Assembly: GCA_944392315.1 (NCBI GenBank)
Contig: CALXWH010000020.1
Coordinates: 1 to 64,000 of the forward strand
Origin: an uncultured Alphaproteobacteria bacterium
GTDB lineage: Bacteria; Pseudomonadota; Alphaproteobacteria; RF32; CAG-239
Direction of reading: 5' to 3'
Length of the DNA stretch: 64,000 bases
The position numbers and the translations under genes were made by a program. The notes beneath the pieces were generated by a model that was given only the letters and a program-made list of their open reading frames with translations, was not told where the DNA came from and made no database searches. Of this stretch, positions 18,767-28,307 are shown one piece after another; position 1 is the first letter of the stretch; the number at the start of each line of letters is the position of its first letter.

Positions 18767-18795
18767 TTGACTATTAGACAAAAAAAGACTACCCT
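18767..18795 (+). promoter_or_regulatory. Sigma-70-type promoter
   Basis: TTGACT (18767-18772), 17-bp spacer, TACCCT (18790-18795), 37 bp before the ATG at 18833. Confidence 0.55.
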
Positions 18796-18832
18796 GATGC
18801 TAATTTTGAATTATTCTTAAATTTTTTTTGAT

Positions 18833-19360
18833 ATGAAAAAGTTATGTGCAGTTTGGGAAGATTTTAAGTGTTCTTCCTTTTATCATTGGCTTAATGTTGA
18901 TGAAGTGTATTTAGAAAAAATTAAAAACATACCCGAGTTGGTGGAAATGGAAAAGAAAGTGGCTATCGGGCGATGGATTGGCTTTTGGTGCTATGTCGGG
19001 TGCATCATTTGTTTCTTTTCTTCTGCTCTGATGTATGGGTTGCGAGTTGTTTTTCTGGCGCCCGAAAATCCGCTCTTCTTTGTGCTTAATGCCGCTATAT
19101 TGACTGCGTCGTTGTGCTTTTCCGCCAGTGCCGTGATTGCTTTTTGGCGCGGCGGAATTATGGCTGTGCTTCCGGCGATTTGTTTGGTGATTATGTCGTT
19201 TATGCTCATGTTGCCGTTTGATTTGCAGATTTGGCTGATGGCGTGCTTGGGGTATTTGATGCATGGTTTTGTTTTGTTCGGTATCGGGCTTGGCGCGCTG
19301 ATTGCTCTGATGGTGGTGTGGTTGATTTATCAAGCTAAAGTCAAAAACTCAAAGGCTTAA
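18833..19360 (+). CDS. Membrane protein, paralogue of 19505
   Basis: 175 residues. The N-terminal cytosolic segment (about 45 residues) contains FYHWLNVDEVYLEKIKNIPEL, and four hydrophobic helices follow (about 48-72, 78-105, 110-130, 138-165). The next gene shares the motif HWLxxDEVYL and the same helix pattern, so the pair is a tandem duplication. No family is recognised. No SD; the leader is 'attcttaaattttttttgat'. It has a separate promoter and terminator. Confidence 0.8.
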   Translation: MKKLCAVWEDFKCSSFYHWLNVDEVYLEKIKNIPELVEMEKKVAIGRWIGFWCYVGCIICFFSSALMYGLRVVFLAPENPLFFVLNAAILTASLCFSASAVIAFWRGGIMAVLPAICLVIMSFMLMLPFDLQIWLMACLGYLMHGFVLFGIGLGALIALMVVWLIYQAKVKNSKA

Positions 19361-19379
19361 GGATTTTTTTTGATGAAAT

Positions 19380-19417
19380 GGCGGAAAAGTGATGTTCACT
19401 TTCTCTGCCTTTTTTTG
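19380..19417 (+). terminator. Intrinsic terminator
   Basis: GGCGGAAAAGTG / CACTTTCTCTGCC hairpin followed by seven Ts. Its position downstream of ATG 19370/19373 argues against that upstream start for the next gene. Confidence 0.75.
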
Positions 19418-19436
19418 TTTTGTATGATATTTTTGC

Positions 19437-19465
19437 TTGATTTTTGTGTGCCTCAATGCTATACC
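19437..19465 (+). promoter_or_regulatory. Sigma-70-type promoter
   Basis: TTGATT (19437-19442), 17-bp spacer, TATACC (19460-19465), placing the transcript start near 19472. Confidence 0.55.
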
Positions 19466-19504
19466 CTGCTCGTTTTTTTAGTATTATTCTTAAATTTTTA
19501 TCTT

Positions 19505-20056
19505 ATGAGAAAAATTTTTAGTTTTTGGAAGCCGAGGCTTTGGTCTGACTTCTTTCATTGGCTGAAGGCTGATGAGGTGTATTTGCAACAGTTTCAAAAC
19601 ACGCCTGATATCTTTTACAAAGAAACATTGGAAGGTGTGCAACGATGGGCTATCTTTCGTTGTATTGCTCTGATTTTTCTTATCTTCTTGGTATCGTGGG
19701 GGTTGCAGTTGGTGTGGATTGAGTTTTTTCAACAAGCCAACCATTTCTTCTTTTGGTTGCAGGCTTTGTTGCTCGGCGGTGCTTTTTCCGTAACAATTGG
19801 CGCTATCGGTATTGCCGGCAGAACCTCGCAGGCATTTGTTTGTTGGAGTGTGATGGCTGCAGATGTCTTTTTGATGGCGCTCTTGTTTGAGCAAATGTAT
19901 GAGGTCGCTTTGTTGGGGCATCTTGTTATTGTGCCTCTTATTCTGGGCGGTTGCGTGGGAATGTTGCTCGGCGGTGCTTTGGTGCTCTTTTGGGTGAAAA
20001 ATACTAATCGCTTTTTGCGGCATCTCGGCTTTTCTTCCAAAAAAATCGGATTTTAA
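19505..20056 (+). CDS. Membrane protein, paralogue of 18833
   Basis: 183 residues. N-terminal DFFHWLKADEVYLQQFQNTPDIF matches the upstream paralogue, followed by four membrane helices and a basic tail (FSSKKIGF). The open frame extends upstream to 19370, but the terminator and promoter between 19380 and 19465 and the N-terminal match to the paralogue support ATG 19505. The leader 'attcttaaatttttatctt' is SD-less and nearly identical to that of the paralogue. Function unknown. Confidence 0.8.
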   Translation: MRKIFSFWKPRLWSDFFHWLKADEVYLQQFQNTPDIFYKETLEGVQRWAIFRCIALIFLIFLVSWGLQLVWIEFFQQANHFFFWLQALLLGGAFSVTIGAIGIAGRTSQAFVCWSVMAADVFLMALLFEQMYEVALLGHLVIVPLILGGCVGMLLGGALVLFWVKNTNRFLRHLGFSSKKIGF

Positions 20057-20065
20057 ATTAATTTT

Positions 20066-20102
20066 GGGCGGAAGGTGTGTGATATATCTCCCGCCTTTTT
20101 TG
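20066..20102 (+). terminator. Intrinsic terminator
   Basis: GGCGG / CCGCC hairpin with a long loop, then six Ts. Confidence 0.65.
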
Positions 20103-20186
20103 TTGCTGAAAATTTCGGTGCTTATTTTTCTTTGGGCTTTTATTTTCCGGTGCTGGCGTGCTTGGTTTGGCGCCCAGCCTCTATTG

Positions 20187-21986
20187 CTATTGCGCTTGCG
20201 GTTTGGGTTGGAGGGCAGATTGTGCTTTGCTTAATGCCGCTTCATCCAACACAATCACAATATAATCGCCGCTGATATAAAGGCTTTCTTTTGCCGGCCA
20301 AGCCCGTGCTTTATTAAACAGGTACTCTTTTATGGTCGGGTTTTCTTTGATGGCGGTTGCCAGGTCGCTGTCTTTTTCCAAAAAGTCCGCTTGATAATAA
20401 AAGTTATAGGCATCCTTGCTGCGGCCGGCGTCGTAATAACTCCACCCCAACAGCTCGCCGCTGGTGTTTTCGCCGTTTTTCTTCAGGTAATATTTGCCAC
20501 GCAGACTCTGGTTGCCGATTTGCAATAATTTGTAGTGTCCGTTGACGTTGAAGTCTTCCATCTTCTCTAAGCGGGTGATAATCCTCTCGGCTAACTTGGT
20601 TTCAGCGTCCCAGCCGAATTTCCACACTTTTTGCGCATAGCTGACGCGTACAAAACCCATGAACACAATCAATATCGCCAAACCATAGCCGAGGCGTTTC
20701 ATATAATCACCGCCCAATTTCAAGATAATTGTCAGCGCCAGAGCATAGATGAGCGGCAGTCCGTAAAAGTCAATTCTTGCCAGATGCGCCGGTGCTTCCG
20801 CAGATGGTACCGATAACATAAACGTCAGTTTGGAGGCGATGAGGATGAGCGGAATTAAAACCAAACCTCGGGTTGCGGCTTTGGCATTCGGGCTCAAAAC
20901 AATCAGCGAAAACAGCCCTATCAGGCACATCAACAAATATCCCCCTTTATAGACGATATCCATAAACGGCATGGTCGCGCCAAACTGGGTGAACATCAAG
21001 GTTAATAATTCCGGTATTTTGGCAGGATAACTCCATAGCGGCGCTAAAGTGGTGTTATACGCCGGTTTGATAACGCCGGTGTCTTTTAATAAGATGATGA
21101 TGAAGGCATATATCATTAACCCCGCCGTTAGGTTGGTCAGACTCTGCAACACCCGCTGAAACGCGCTCTTTAGGTCAATATCCGAAAAGACCGTCAACAA
21201 AAAGACTTTGCCCAATATCGCAACCAAGATGAAGTTTAACACCGGCAGATATGTGCCGAGTGCTGTGACAAACATTAAAACCGAGGCGATGTTACATAAA
21301 TAAACGGTATTTAAGCCCTTGCTCCGATTTTCAGCCAATAACAATCCGCCTAAAACTATCGCCGGCAACCATAAATTTCCTAAAGTGTTTTGAGCAAAAT
21401 AAAGCCAGCTCATCGTATAGGGCGTGATGAGGAAAAATAAGCCGGTTATCACATAGGCCGCCGTTCTTTGCGGCAGTTTCCAATATATCCCCAGCAAGAC
21501 GCCGGCAAGGCTTAAACCCAAAAACGCCCATAAATTGTTTATCACCGGTAAAATCTTGCCGTCAAATAACAGGTCTTGGAGCCAAAAAGCCGAAAATCTG
21601 CCTTCGCTCAGCGCAAGATCCGGATTGACCGCAAAGCGTACGGCCGCCCAATCTCGGTTGCCCCACATAAAGTTTATCGTGTGGAACAAAAACGCCAGGT
21701 TGATGAAGCCAAATAGCTGCCAGAAACTTTTGCGATATAATCTTGGGATGGCGTTATAGCCTTTGACGCATTCATCGGCCCAATCTAAATCACAGCACAA
21801 ATGGCGGATTTCTTGGCGTATCTCCGGCGTGAGGGCGCAAAAGACAATCACCGCGCTGATGAGCCCCAGGATGACGGAGCTGGTTATGCAGATATCGCTG
21901 CCGTAACGGGCGGAAATGATGCAGCCGAGGCTGACGATGAGGCCGCTCATGACGGCGATTAACAAATACAAAATAGATTTTTTCAT
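20187..21986 (-). CDS. Multi-pass membrane protein, GtrII-like glucosyltransferase candidate
   Basis: 599 residues with about twelve membrane helices and a soluble C-terminal region (about residues 470-599). The layout, with FWLQDLLFDGKILPVINNLWAFLGLSL early and LARIDFYGLPLIYALALTIIL late, resembles GtrII-type (Glucos_trans_II) proteins that add glucose to surface polysaccharides from a lipid-linked donor, or similar polytopic glycosyltransferases. The catalytic acid is not certain. The start ATG (MKKSILYLL) follows a SD-like AAGGAAAAG. It is monocistronic; the 3' end faces the gene at 19505. Confidence 0.55.
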   Translation of the reverse strand: MKKSILYLLIAVMSGLIVSLGCIISARYGSDICITSSVILGLISAVIVFCALTPEIRQEIRHLCCDLDWADECVKGYNAIPRLYRKSFWQLFGFINLAFLFHTINFMWGNRDWAAVRFAVNPDLALSEGRFSAFWLQDLLFDGKILPVINNLWAFLGLSLAGVLLGIYWKLPQRTAAYVITGLFFLITPYTMSWLYFAQNTLGNLWLPAIVLGGLLLAENRSKGLNTVYLCNIASVLMFVTALGTYLPVLNFILVAILGKVFLLTVFSDIDLKSAFQRVLQSLTNLTAGLMIYAFIIILLKDTGVIKPAYNTTLAPLWSYPAKIPELLTLMFTQFGATMPFMDIVYKGGYLLMCLIGLFSLIVLSPNAKAATRGLVLIPLILIASKLTFMLSVPSAEAPAHLARIDFYGLPLIYALALTIILKLGGDYMKRLGYGLAILIVFMGFVRVSYAQKVWKFGWDAETKLAERIITRLEKMEDFNVNGHYKLLQIGNQSLRGKYYLKKNGENTSGELLGWSYYDAGRSKDAYNFYYQADFLEKDSDLATAIKENPTIKEYLFNKARAWPAKESLYISGDYIVIVLDEAALSKAQSALQPKPQAQ

Positions 21987-22062
21987 CGGCTTTTCCTTTG
22001 GGTTTTCTTTTCTCTATCTTAAAAGAAGTGGGGGAGGGGTGTCAAAGGGTTGGGTTATTTTA

Positions 22063-22200
22063 TCCCCTATTATAAAGGGTAAAATTTTGCGATTGAGTTC
22101 GCGGATGGTGCTCCTCTTCGTCGCGTCACGTACGTTTATGTACGCTCGTGCTCCTCGGGAGACATCCTCGTCTCACTCACAAAATTTTCCTCCTTTAAGG
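22063..22200. mobile_element. MITE-like inverted-repeat element, second copy
   Basis: The left end (AAAGGGTAAAATTTTG) matches the complement of the right end (AAAGGAGGAAAATTTTG). Inside, GGATG/CATCC flank a hairpin CGTAC-gtttat-GTACG. The stretch 'tggtgctcc.cttcgtcgcgtcac' is shared with 14297-14320, but there the hairpin arms are GTGCAC/GTGCAC. Confidence 0.65.
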
Positions 22201-22220
22201 GACTTTTATGGGTGCAATAA

Positions 22221-22341
22221 AGTGTCATACTTATGTACTCATTTTTGTACACTGCGCTTCAAAATCTGCTTCCAGCACACTATTTTATCACCCCCATTGC
22301 AAAAGTAGGAAACCTAAAATATGTTTCCTATTTTTTGTTTT
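22221..22341 (+). repeat. Two-hairpin/terminator dispersed element, copy a
   Basis: Nested GTAC hairpin, then the constant core 'gcgcttcaaaatctgcttcc', then a terminator TAGGAAAC/GTTTCCTA with a T-run. It is ~136 bp before copy b. Confidence 0.8.
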
Positions 22342-22356
22342 AAATGAAGCAAAAAC

Positions 22357-22477
22357 AGTGTCATATTTATGTACTCATTTTTGTACACTGCGCTTCAAAA
22401 TCTGCTTCCAGCACACTATTTTATCCCCCCCGTTGCAAAAATAGAAAACTTAAAATATGTTTCCTATTTTTTTGTTT
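22357..22477 (+). repeat. Two-hairpin/terminator dispersed element, copy b
   Basis: A direct repeat of copy a with few differences. Other copies are at 48399 and 48708. Confidence 0.8.
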
Positions 22478-22563
22478 TATATGGGGCAAAAACAGCATTA
22501 TGGGCAACTTGTTGCCGCGGACTTTGGGCTTGCGCGGTGGTATGCAGGCGATTGGTTTTGGGC

Positions 22564-22601
22564 TTGCGCGGTTGCAGATTTTGTGTTATGATTGCTTTAT
22601 G
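22564..22601 (+). promoter_or_regulatory. Family promoter with ATG at predicted +1
   Basis: TTGCGC (22564-22569), 17-bp spacer, TATGAT (22587-22592). ATG begins at 22599, 7 nt beyond the -10, and opens a 13-codon frame overlapping the start of the gene at 22624. Confidence 0.7.
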
Positions 22602-22623
22602 TTTAATCTGAAAGATAAATTCT

Positions 22624-24327
22624 ATGTTTGTGGAGATTGAAAATTTTAAATCGGCGATTGCGGTGGAAAATATCTTAACCCCCTATAAAAGAGGCCGCTT
22701 GGCGCAAGATAAAAAATCTTATCTCCCCAAAGAGCCGATTACGCCGGAGGTTTGTTGGGAAATCTTGAAGTCTACCAATAATCCTCGCAACATCAGAGAT
22801 ATGCTCCAATGTATTACCGAGCTTCCTCAAGCGGAGCAGGCAAGATTCAAAGACGTTATCCTTGCTACTTTTGATAAACGGCAACAACCTCAAGATATTG
22901 TGGACATCGGGCGGGCGCTATCCAAGAGCGGACATTTTGCGCTGCCGTTTGCCAAAATCGTTGATAGGCAAAAATCGTATCTGATTTTTTCTAACCGCGA
23001 TAAAGCCGATATCTTACAACTTATGACGCTGGAAGAAATGCGGAAGAATCCTTCTATATCCGCCTATACCGGTGTGCGTCTGAGCGATAAAAAAGCGCAA
23101 TTGAGCGGGGCGATAGATTTGCCGAAGTTTCTTGATTTGAGAAAAGTTGAAGATGCGACGTTATATGCCGTGAATTTAACTGGCGTTGAGACTATTCTTT
23201 TTCGTAAAGGCGGCCTATTGGAACTCAATCTGGTGGAAGATGTGCCGCATTCGCTTGATGTGTCTGATTGCTTGGAGGTTAATATTAGCAATACCGACCT
23301 TAAAGATTGTCAGCCGCTTGTGTTTTCCCAAGGCGCCAAAGTGGGTATGAATAATGTGCGCCATATTCCGCCGCAATCTTCTTTTTATAACGGGGCGGAT
23401 GTTTTTATAAAAGACTGTCATTTGGAAGAGTTGGATAAATTGCGCTTTCGTCCTCATGCTAAGGTGATGTTGGATACAATTTCTGATTTGCCGCATTCGT
23501 TTGACGTCTCTAAATGCGCCATATTATCTTTTGTGAAAGTCAACTTCAGCGGGCTGGATGCGCTCCGGTTTTACAAAGGGGCAAAGGTGACTTTTGCCAA
23601 TGTTTCGGAAATTCCGCCGCATATGCACTATGAAAATTTGGCGGCGTTGCGCTTTTTTGCGTTGGATTGTTCTAAATGTACGGATTTTAATTTTCAAAAT
23701 ATCGGGGAGCTCAGCTTGAGTACGATTTTTGCTTTTCCGGAAAAGATGCGCGTTGATAAACCTCAGAAACTGACGGTTATTAATACCAAACTCCCTCAAA
23801 ACGCCGAGCTTGATTTGGAGGGGACTGACCTGGAGTTCTTTCGGGTGTTTAAGTTTCCGGCGCAATTTGATGTTTCTAAATCTCCGCAAGTCACATTGGA
23901 TGAGTGTCATCTGGCGCAATTTGACAAGCTGACGTTTATGGAAGATGCGTCGGTTACGTTGCGTGGGTCCAAAAATTTGCCAAAACAGGTTAATTTTCAG
24001 GATTGTAGCTTTTTATCGCTTGAAAAGTGCGATTTGTCCCCCTATGACGAAATTCAGTTTCGGAATAACGCCACGGTGGTTTTGGATTATGCGCGGCATT
24101 TGCCTAAAATGATGAATTTTGCCGGTTGTGATTCGGTTAGTTTTGACCATTGTGATATGAAGGGCGTTAAAACTGTTTTCTTCTGGGATGAAGAGCAGTT
24201 GATGCGGTTTGGTTTTGGTAAAGCCGTTAATTGGACGGGTAAAGTTATCTTTATCGGCGGACGCAATCAAAGTCATCCTTATGATATTTCGCCCCATCCG
24301 CCGAGAAGCTATTCGCGTTCACGCTAA
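22624..24327 (+). CDS. Solenoid-repeat family protein (paralogue 5)
   Basis: 567 residues. The N-terminal domain (MFVEIENFKSAIAVENILTPYKRG... STNNPRNIRDMLQCITELPQAEQARFKDV) is close to paralogues 2 and 3. Repeats are moderately regular (DVSDCLEVNISNTDL, LVFSQGAKVGM; DVSKCAILSF; NFAGCDSVSFDHCDM). The cap is VFFWDEEQLMRF...NWTGKVIFIGG. The tail SHPYDISPHPPRSYSRSR replaces the GGR end seen in others. No SD stronger than AAAGATAAA. No signal peptide. Function unknown. Confidence 0.88.
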   Translation: MFVEIENFKSAIAVENILTPYKRGRLAQDKKSYLPKEPITPEVCWEILKSTNNPRNIRDMLQCITELPQAEQARFKDVILATFDKRQQPQDIVDIGRALSKSGHFALPFAKIVDRQKSYLIFSNRDKADILQLMTLEEMRKNPSISAYTGVRLSDKKAQLSGAIDLPKFLDLRKVEDATLYAVNLTGVETILFRKGGLLELNLVEDVPHSLDVSDCLEVNISNTDLKDCQPLVFSQGAKVGMNNVRHIPPQSSFYNGADVFIKDCHLEELDKLRFRPHAKVMLDTISDLPHSFDVSKCAILSFVKVNFSGLDALRFYKGAKVTFANVSEIPPHMHYENLAALRFFALDCSKCTDFNFQNIGELSLSTIFAFPEKMRVDKPQKLTVINTKLPQNAELDLEGTDLEFFRVFKFPAQFDVSKSPQVTLDECHLAQFDKLTFMEDASVTLRGSKNLPKQVNFQDCSFLSLEKCDLSPYDEIQFRNNATVVLDYARHLPKMMNFAGCDSVSFDHCDMKGVKTVFFWDEEQLMRFGFGKAVNWTGKVIFIGGRNQSHPYDISPHPPRSYSRSR

Positions 24328-24349
24328 TCGGCTCTTAATGTGATTAAAA

Positions 24350-24396
24350 AAGCGTCGGAACGTGCTTTTCTGCCCAATTCCAACGCTCTTTTTATC
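24350..24396. terminator. Terminator between convergent genes
   Basis: AGCGTCGGAA / TTCCAACGCT (one G-T wobble) hairpin with flanking A and T runs, serving the gene at 22624 and possibly fhs. Confidence 0.7.
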
Positions 24397-24411
24397 TCGG
24401 ACGATTTTTGC

Positions 24412-26100
24412 TTAAAACAAGCCGCTTATCACGCCGTTATCATCAACATCTATATCCATCGCGGCCGGATGACGCGGCAACCCCGGCATGGTGTTGATTT
24501 CTCCGGATAACGCGACCACAAAACCCGCACCGGCGGATAATCTTATCTCGGTTATCGGGAAAGTGTAACCGCTGGGTGCTCCCAAGAGCTTTTTATCATG
24601 AGAAATAGAATTTTGCGTCTTGGCCATGCATATCGGCAAATCGCCATAGCCCCATGCGGTGATTTTCGCTAGTTCCGCTTCGGCTTCCGGCGTGTAGCTG
24701 ACGTTTTGCGCCCCATAGATGGAGGTGGCAATCTTTTCTATCTTTTCTTTTAAGCTGAGGTTGTCGTCATATAACATTTGTGCCGTTTCGTTCAGCTCTT
24801 CTTTTATCCGAATATTTTTCAAGACCGACTGCGCCAGATTGAGGCAGCCTTTACCGCCTTTTTCCCAGCCTTCGGTGATGACGGCTTCCGTATCCGCGCA
24901 CATGCTTTGTCCTTCTACCACGCGCAGTTCTTTGAGCGTATCGGTGGTGAAGCGGTTAATCGCCACAATCGGATATAACCCGAACTTGCGCAGGTTCTCT
25001 ATGTGCTTTCTTAAATTTGCAAAGCCTACCTTGATGGCTTCGGGATTTTCTTTATCTAAATCTTCCTTCTTCACGCCGCCGTGCATCTTTAGCGCGCGAA
25101 CCGTTGCCACAATCACAACCGCATCCGGAAACAGACCGCTCTTTCTGCCGAATATGTCAAAAAACTTTTCGGCGCCCAAATCTGCGCCGAATCCGGCTTC
25201 GGTCACAACATAATCCGCTAACTTCAGCGCCGTACGGGCGGCGATTACCGAGCTTGTGCCGTGGGCAATATTGGCAAAGGGGCCGCCGTGCACCAAAGCC
25301 GGTGTGCGTTCCAAGGTTTGCACCAAATTCGGCAGTAGGGCGTCTTTTAAAATCGCGGTCATCGCGCCGGTTGCTTTCAAATCTTTGGCATATATCGGTT
25401 CGCCTTTGGTGTTCTCCCCGATGACGATTTTATCTATTCTTGCTTTCAAATCATGCAGATTTTCCGCCAAGCACAATATCGCCATGATTTCGGAGGCAAC
25501 CGAGATATTAAAATGTTCCTCTCTTGGAACACCGTTTATCGGGCCGCCTTTAGCTATCGTCACATCTCTTAGCGCGCGGTCGTTCAAGTCTACACAGCGG
25601 CGAAAACGGATTTTTTCGGGCTTAAAACCTAATTCGTTGCCGAATTTGATGTGATTGTCTATCAGCGCACAGAGCAAATTGTTCGCCGCGGTTATTGCGT
25701 GGATGTCGCCGGTGAAGTTCAAATTTATCTCATCCATCGGTACAATTTGCGACATACCGCCGCCGGTTGCGCCGCCTTTGACACCAAAACAGGGCCCGAG
25801 TGACGGCTCTCGTAAAGATAACATAACGTTTTTCTTTAATTTGTGCAGCGCATCGGCCAGCCCGATGGATACTGTTGATTTGCCTTCACCGGCTGCGGTC
25901 GGCGTTAAAGCCGTGACCAATATCAGTTTGCCGTTCGGGCGATTGGGGTTGTTTAACAATTCTTGCAATTTGGCGCGAGATATTTTGGCTTTATATTTGC
26001 CATAGCTCTCTATGTCTTTGGTTTTTAAATGTAGCCTTTGGGCAATCGTGGTTATCAGGAGTGGTTTGGCACGGTTTGAAATTTCTATATCACTTAACAT
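24412..26100 (-). CDS. fhs: Formate-tetrahydrofolate ligase
   Basis: 562 residues, the usual length. The enzyme joins formate to tetrahydrofolate with ATP, giving 10-formyl-THF for purine and one-carbon metabolism. The P-loop-like TPTAAGEGKSTVSIGL is at about residues 64-79; family blocks include SLREPSLGPCFGVKGGATGGG and EAGFGADLGAEKFF. The C-terminus SAGAGFVVALSGEINTMPGLPRHPAA is typical. A SD-like AAGGA precedes the ATG. It is monocistronic. Fhs is common in fermentative and acetogenic anaerobes and fits the HydF seen later. Confidence 0.97.
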   Translation of the reverse strand: MLSDIEISNRAKPLLITTIAQRLHLKTKDIESYGKYKAKISRAKLQELLNNPNRPNGKLILVTALTPTAAGEGKSTVSIGLADALHKLKKNVMLSLREPSLGPCFGVKGGATGGGMSQIVPMDEINLNFTGDIHAITAANNLLCALIDNHIKFGNELGFKPEKIRFRRCVDLNDRALRDVTIAKGGPINGVPREEHFNISVASEIMAILCLAENLHDLKARIDKIVIGENTKGEPIYAKDLKATGAMTAILKDALLPNLVQTLERTPALVHGGPFANIAHGTSSVIAARTALKLADYVVTEAGFGADLGAEKFFDIFGRKSGLFPDAVVIVATVRALKMHGGVKKEDLDKENPEAIKVGFANLRKHIENLRKFGLYPIVAINRFTTDTLKELRVVEGQSMCADTEAVITEGWEKGGKGCLNLAQSVLKNIRIKEELNETAQMLYDDNLSLKEKIEKIATSIYGAQNVSYTPEAEAELAKITAWGYGDLPICMAKTQNSISHDKKLLGAPSGYTFPITEIRLSAGAGFVVALSGEINTMPGLPRHPAAMDIDVDDNGVISGLF

Positions 26101-26226
26101 GGCGTCCTTTCTTTTTTACATATTTTCAGTTTGTTTGTTCGGTAGTCCAGTTTTTTTGAATAGTCCGTTGGACATCGTTTTTTTACGATGCCGTTGTTTT
26201 AAGGCTTTTTATGATTTTGCCTTTAT

Positions 26227-26904
26227 CTAGTCCTCGTCACGTACAATGGCTGTCGGCTCTATCGGTTCGGAGCCTTTCAGCTTTTCAAGGCTTTCGGCGA
26301 CCGATTGTGTCGCTTCGTCTTGCGGGGTGGAGCTTAATTTGCCTGATGCCGATAGCATATTTTTCGGCTTTGGGGCATCTTTGCCGACACGCTCATCTAC
26401 CGCATCGGAAATGGCTGTTTGTTCAGCGGATAATTTCGCTTTTTCAAACTTTTCCAAATAAGCGTCAAACCGCGCACCGTCTCTTTCTTTATCCCAGCCC
26501 ATGATGTAGTGGTCGCCCATGCAGATTAGAGGTAGGTGCAAATCATTGTTGTTGATGTTAAACTTTTTGACGCATTGCTTATAAAGTTCCAGATTTTCAT
26601 GATATTTCATATCCGTTATCGGAATATTTAAGTCGCGATGATAGGTGTCTAAATAGATGAACGCATCTTTGCAGGCGGTACACATCGCATGAGCAAAAAA
26701 GTATATCTTATTGTCTTTCAATTCTTTTTCGGCACGAGCTGAGGTGTGAAAACGTTTGTCCTCTGAGGCTTTGGAGGCTATCCCTTCGGAGGGTGTCGGC
26801 GCGGACACGGTCGGAAGATGATTTTCCGGCGTCGGGGCGGTTATTTGCCCGTAACTCGGCGCGGAGATTAGGCTTAAACTTAGCAATAATAAATACTTGT
26901 TCAT
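26227..26904 (-). CDS. Exported thioredoxin/glutaredoxin-like protein
   Basis: 225 residues from ATG 26904, chosen because AAAGGAGT lies 8 nt upstream and a signal peptide (MNKYLLLLSLSLISAPSYG) follows directly. The mature part has a Pro/Ala/Thr linker, then KIYFFAHAMCTACKDAFIYL with a CxxC redox pair (CTAC) as in thioredoxin-like proteins, and a downstream cysteine pair region (LPLICMGDHYIMGW). The acidic C-terminal tail is probably disordered. Likely a periplasmic thiol oxidoreductase; the partner is unknown. Confidence 0.75.
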   Translation of the reverse strand: MNKYLLLLSLSLISAPSYGQITAPTPENHLPTVSAPTPSEGIASKASEDKRFHTSARAEKELKDNKIYFFAHAMCTACKDAFIYLDTYHRDLNIPITDMKYHENLELYKQCVKKFNINNNDLHLPLICMGDHYIMGWDKERDGARFDAYLEKFEKAKLSAEQTAISDAVDERVGKDAPKPKNMLSASGKLSSTPQDEATQSVAESLEKLKGSEPIEPTAIVRDED

Positions 26905-27090
26905 CTCTTGACTCCTTTCGGTCTTTTTTCGCATTATAAGGTTTTTGTTTTAGATTGCAATTAAGAAAATTTTTTCTTGTGGTTAATTTCGTATTTTTGC
27001 TCTTTTGCTTATAGGTCGCGGCGGGCTTTTGAGGTTTTTTTGATTCATTTTCAGAGGGCTAGAATTTAGGCTTAAAAAAAAGTTTTCTTG

Positions 27091-27122
27091 TTAAGATTAT
27101 GCTAACTAATCCGCACTATACT
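27091..27122 (+). promoter_or_regulatory. ccrM promoter with CtrA-like box
   Basis: TTAA-N7-CTAA (27091-27105) differs at one base from the CtrA consensus TTAA-N7-TTAA. It overlaps the -35 position of a TATACT -10 (27117-27122). A GANTC site (GATTC) is at 27042. CtrA activates ccrM in Caulobacter through a similarly placed box. Confidence 0.5.
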
Positions 27123-27144
27123 GCAGGCATTGAGATATTAGTAG

Positions 27145-28257
<1,113 letters not shown>

Positions 28258-28307
28258 ATAGCCCGCTTCAGAACGGCGAAATGTTGCGGTGGGTGCTTGG
28301 AGTGTAA

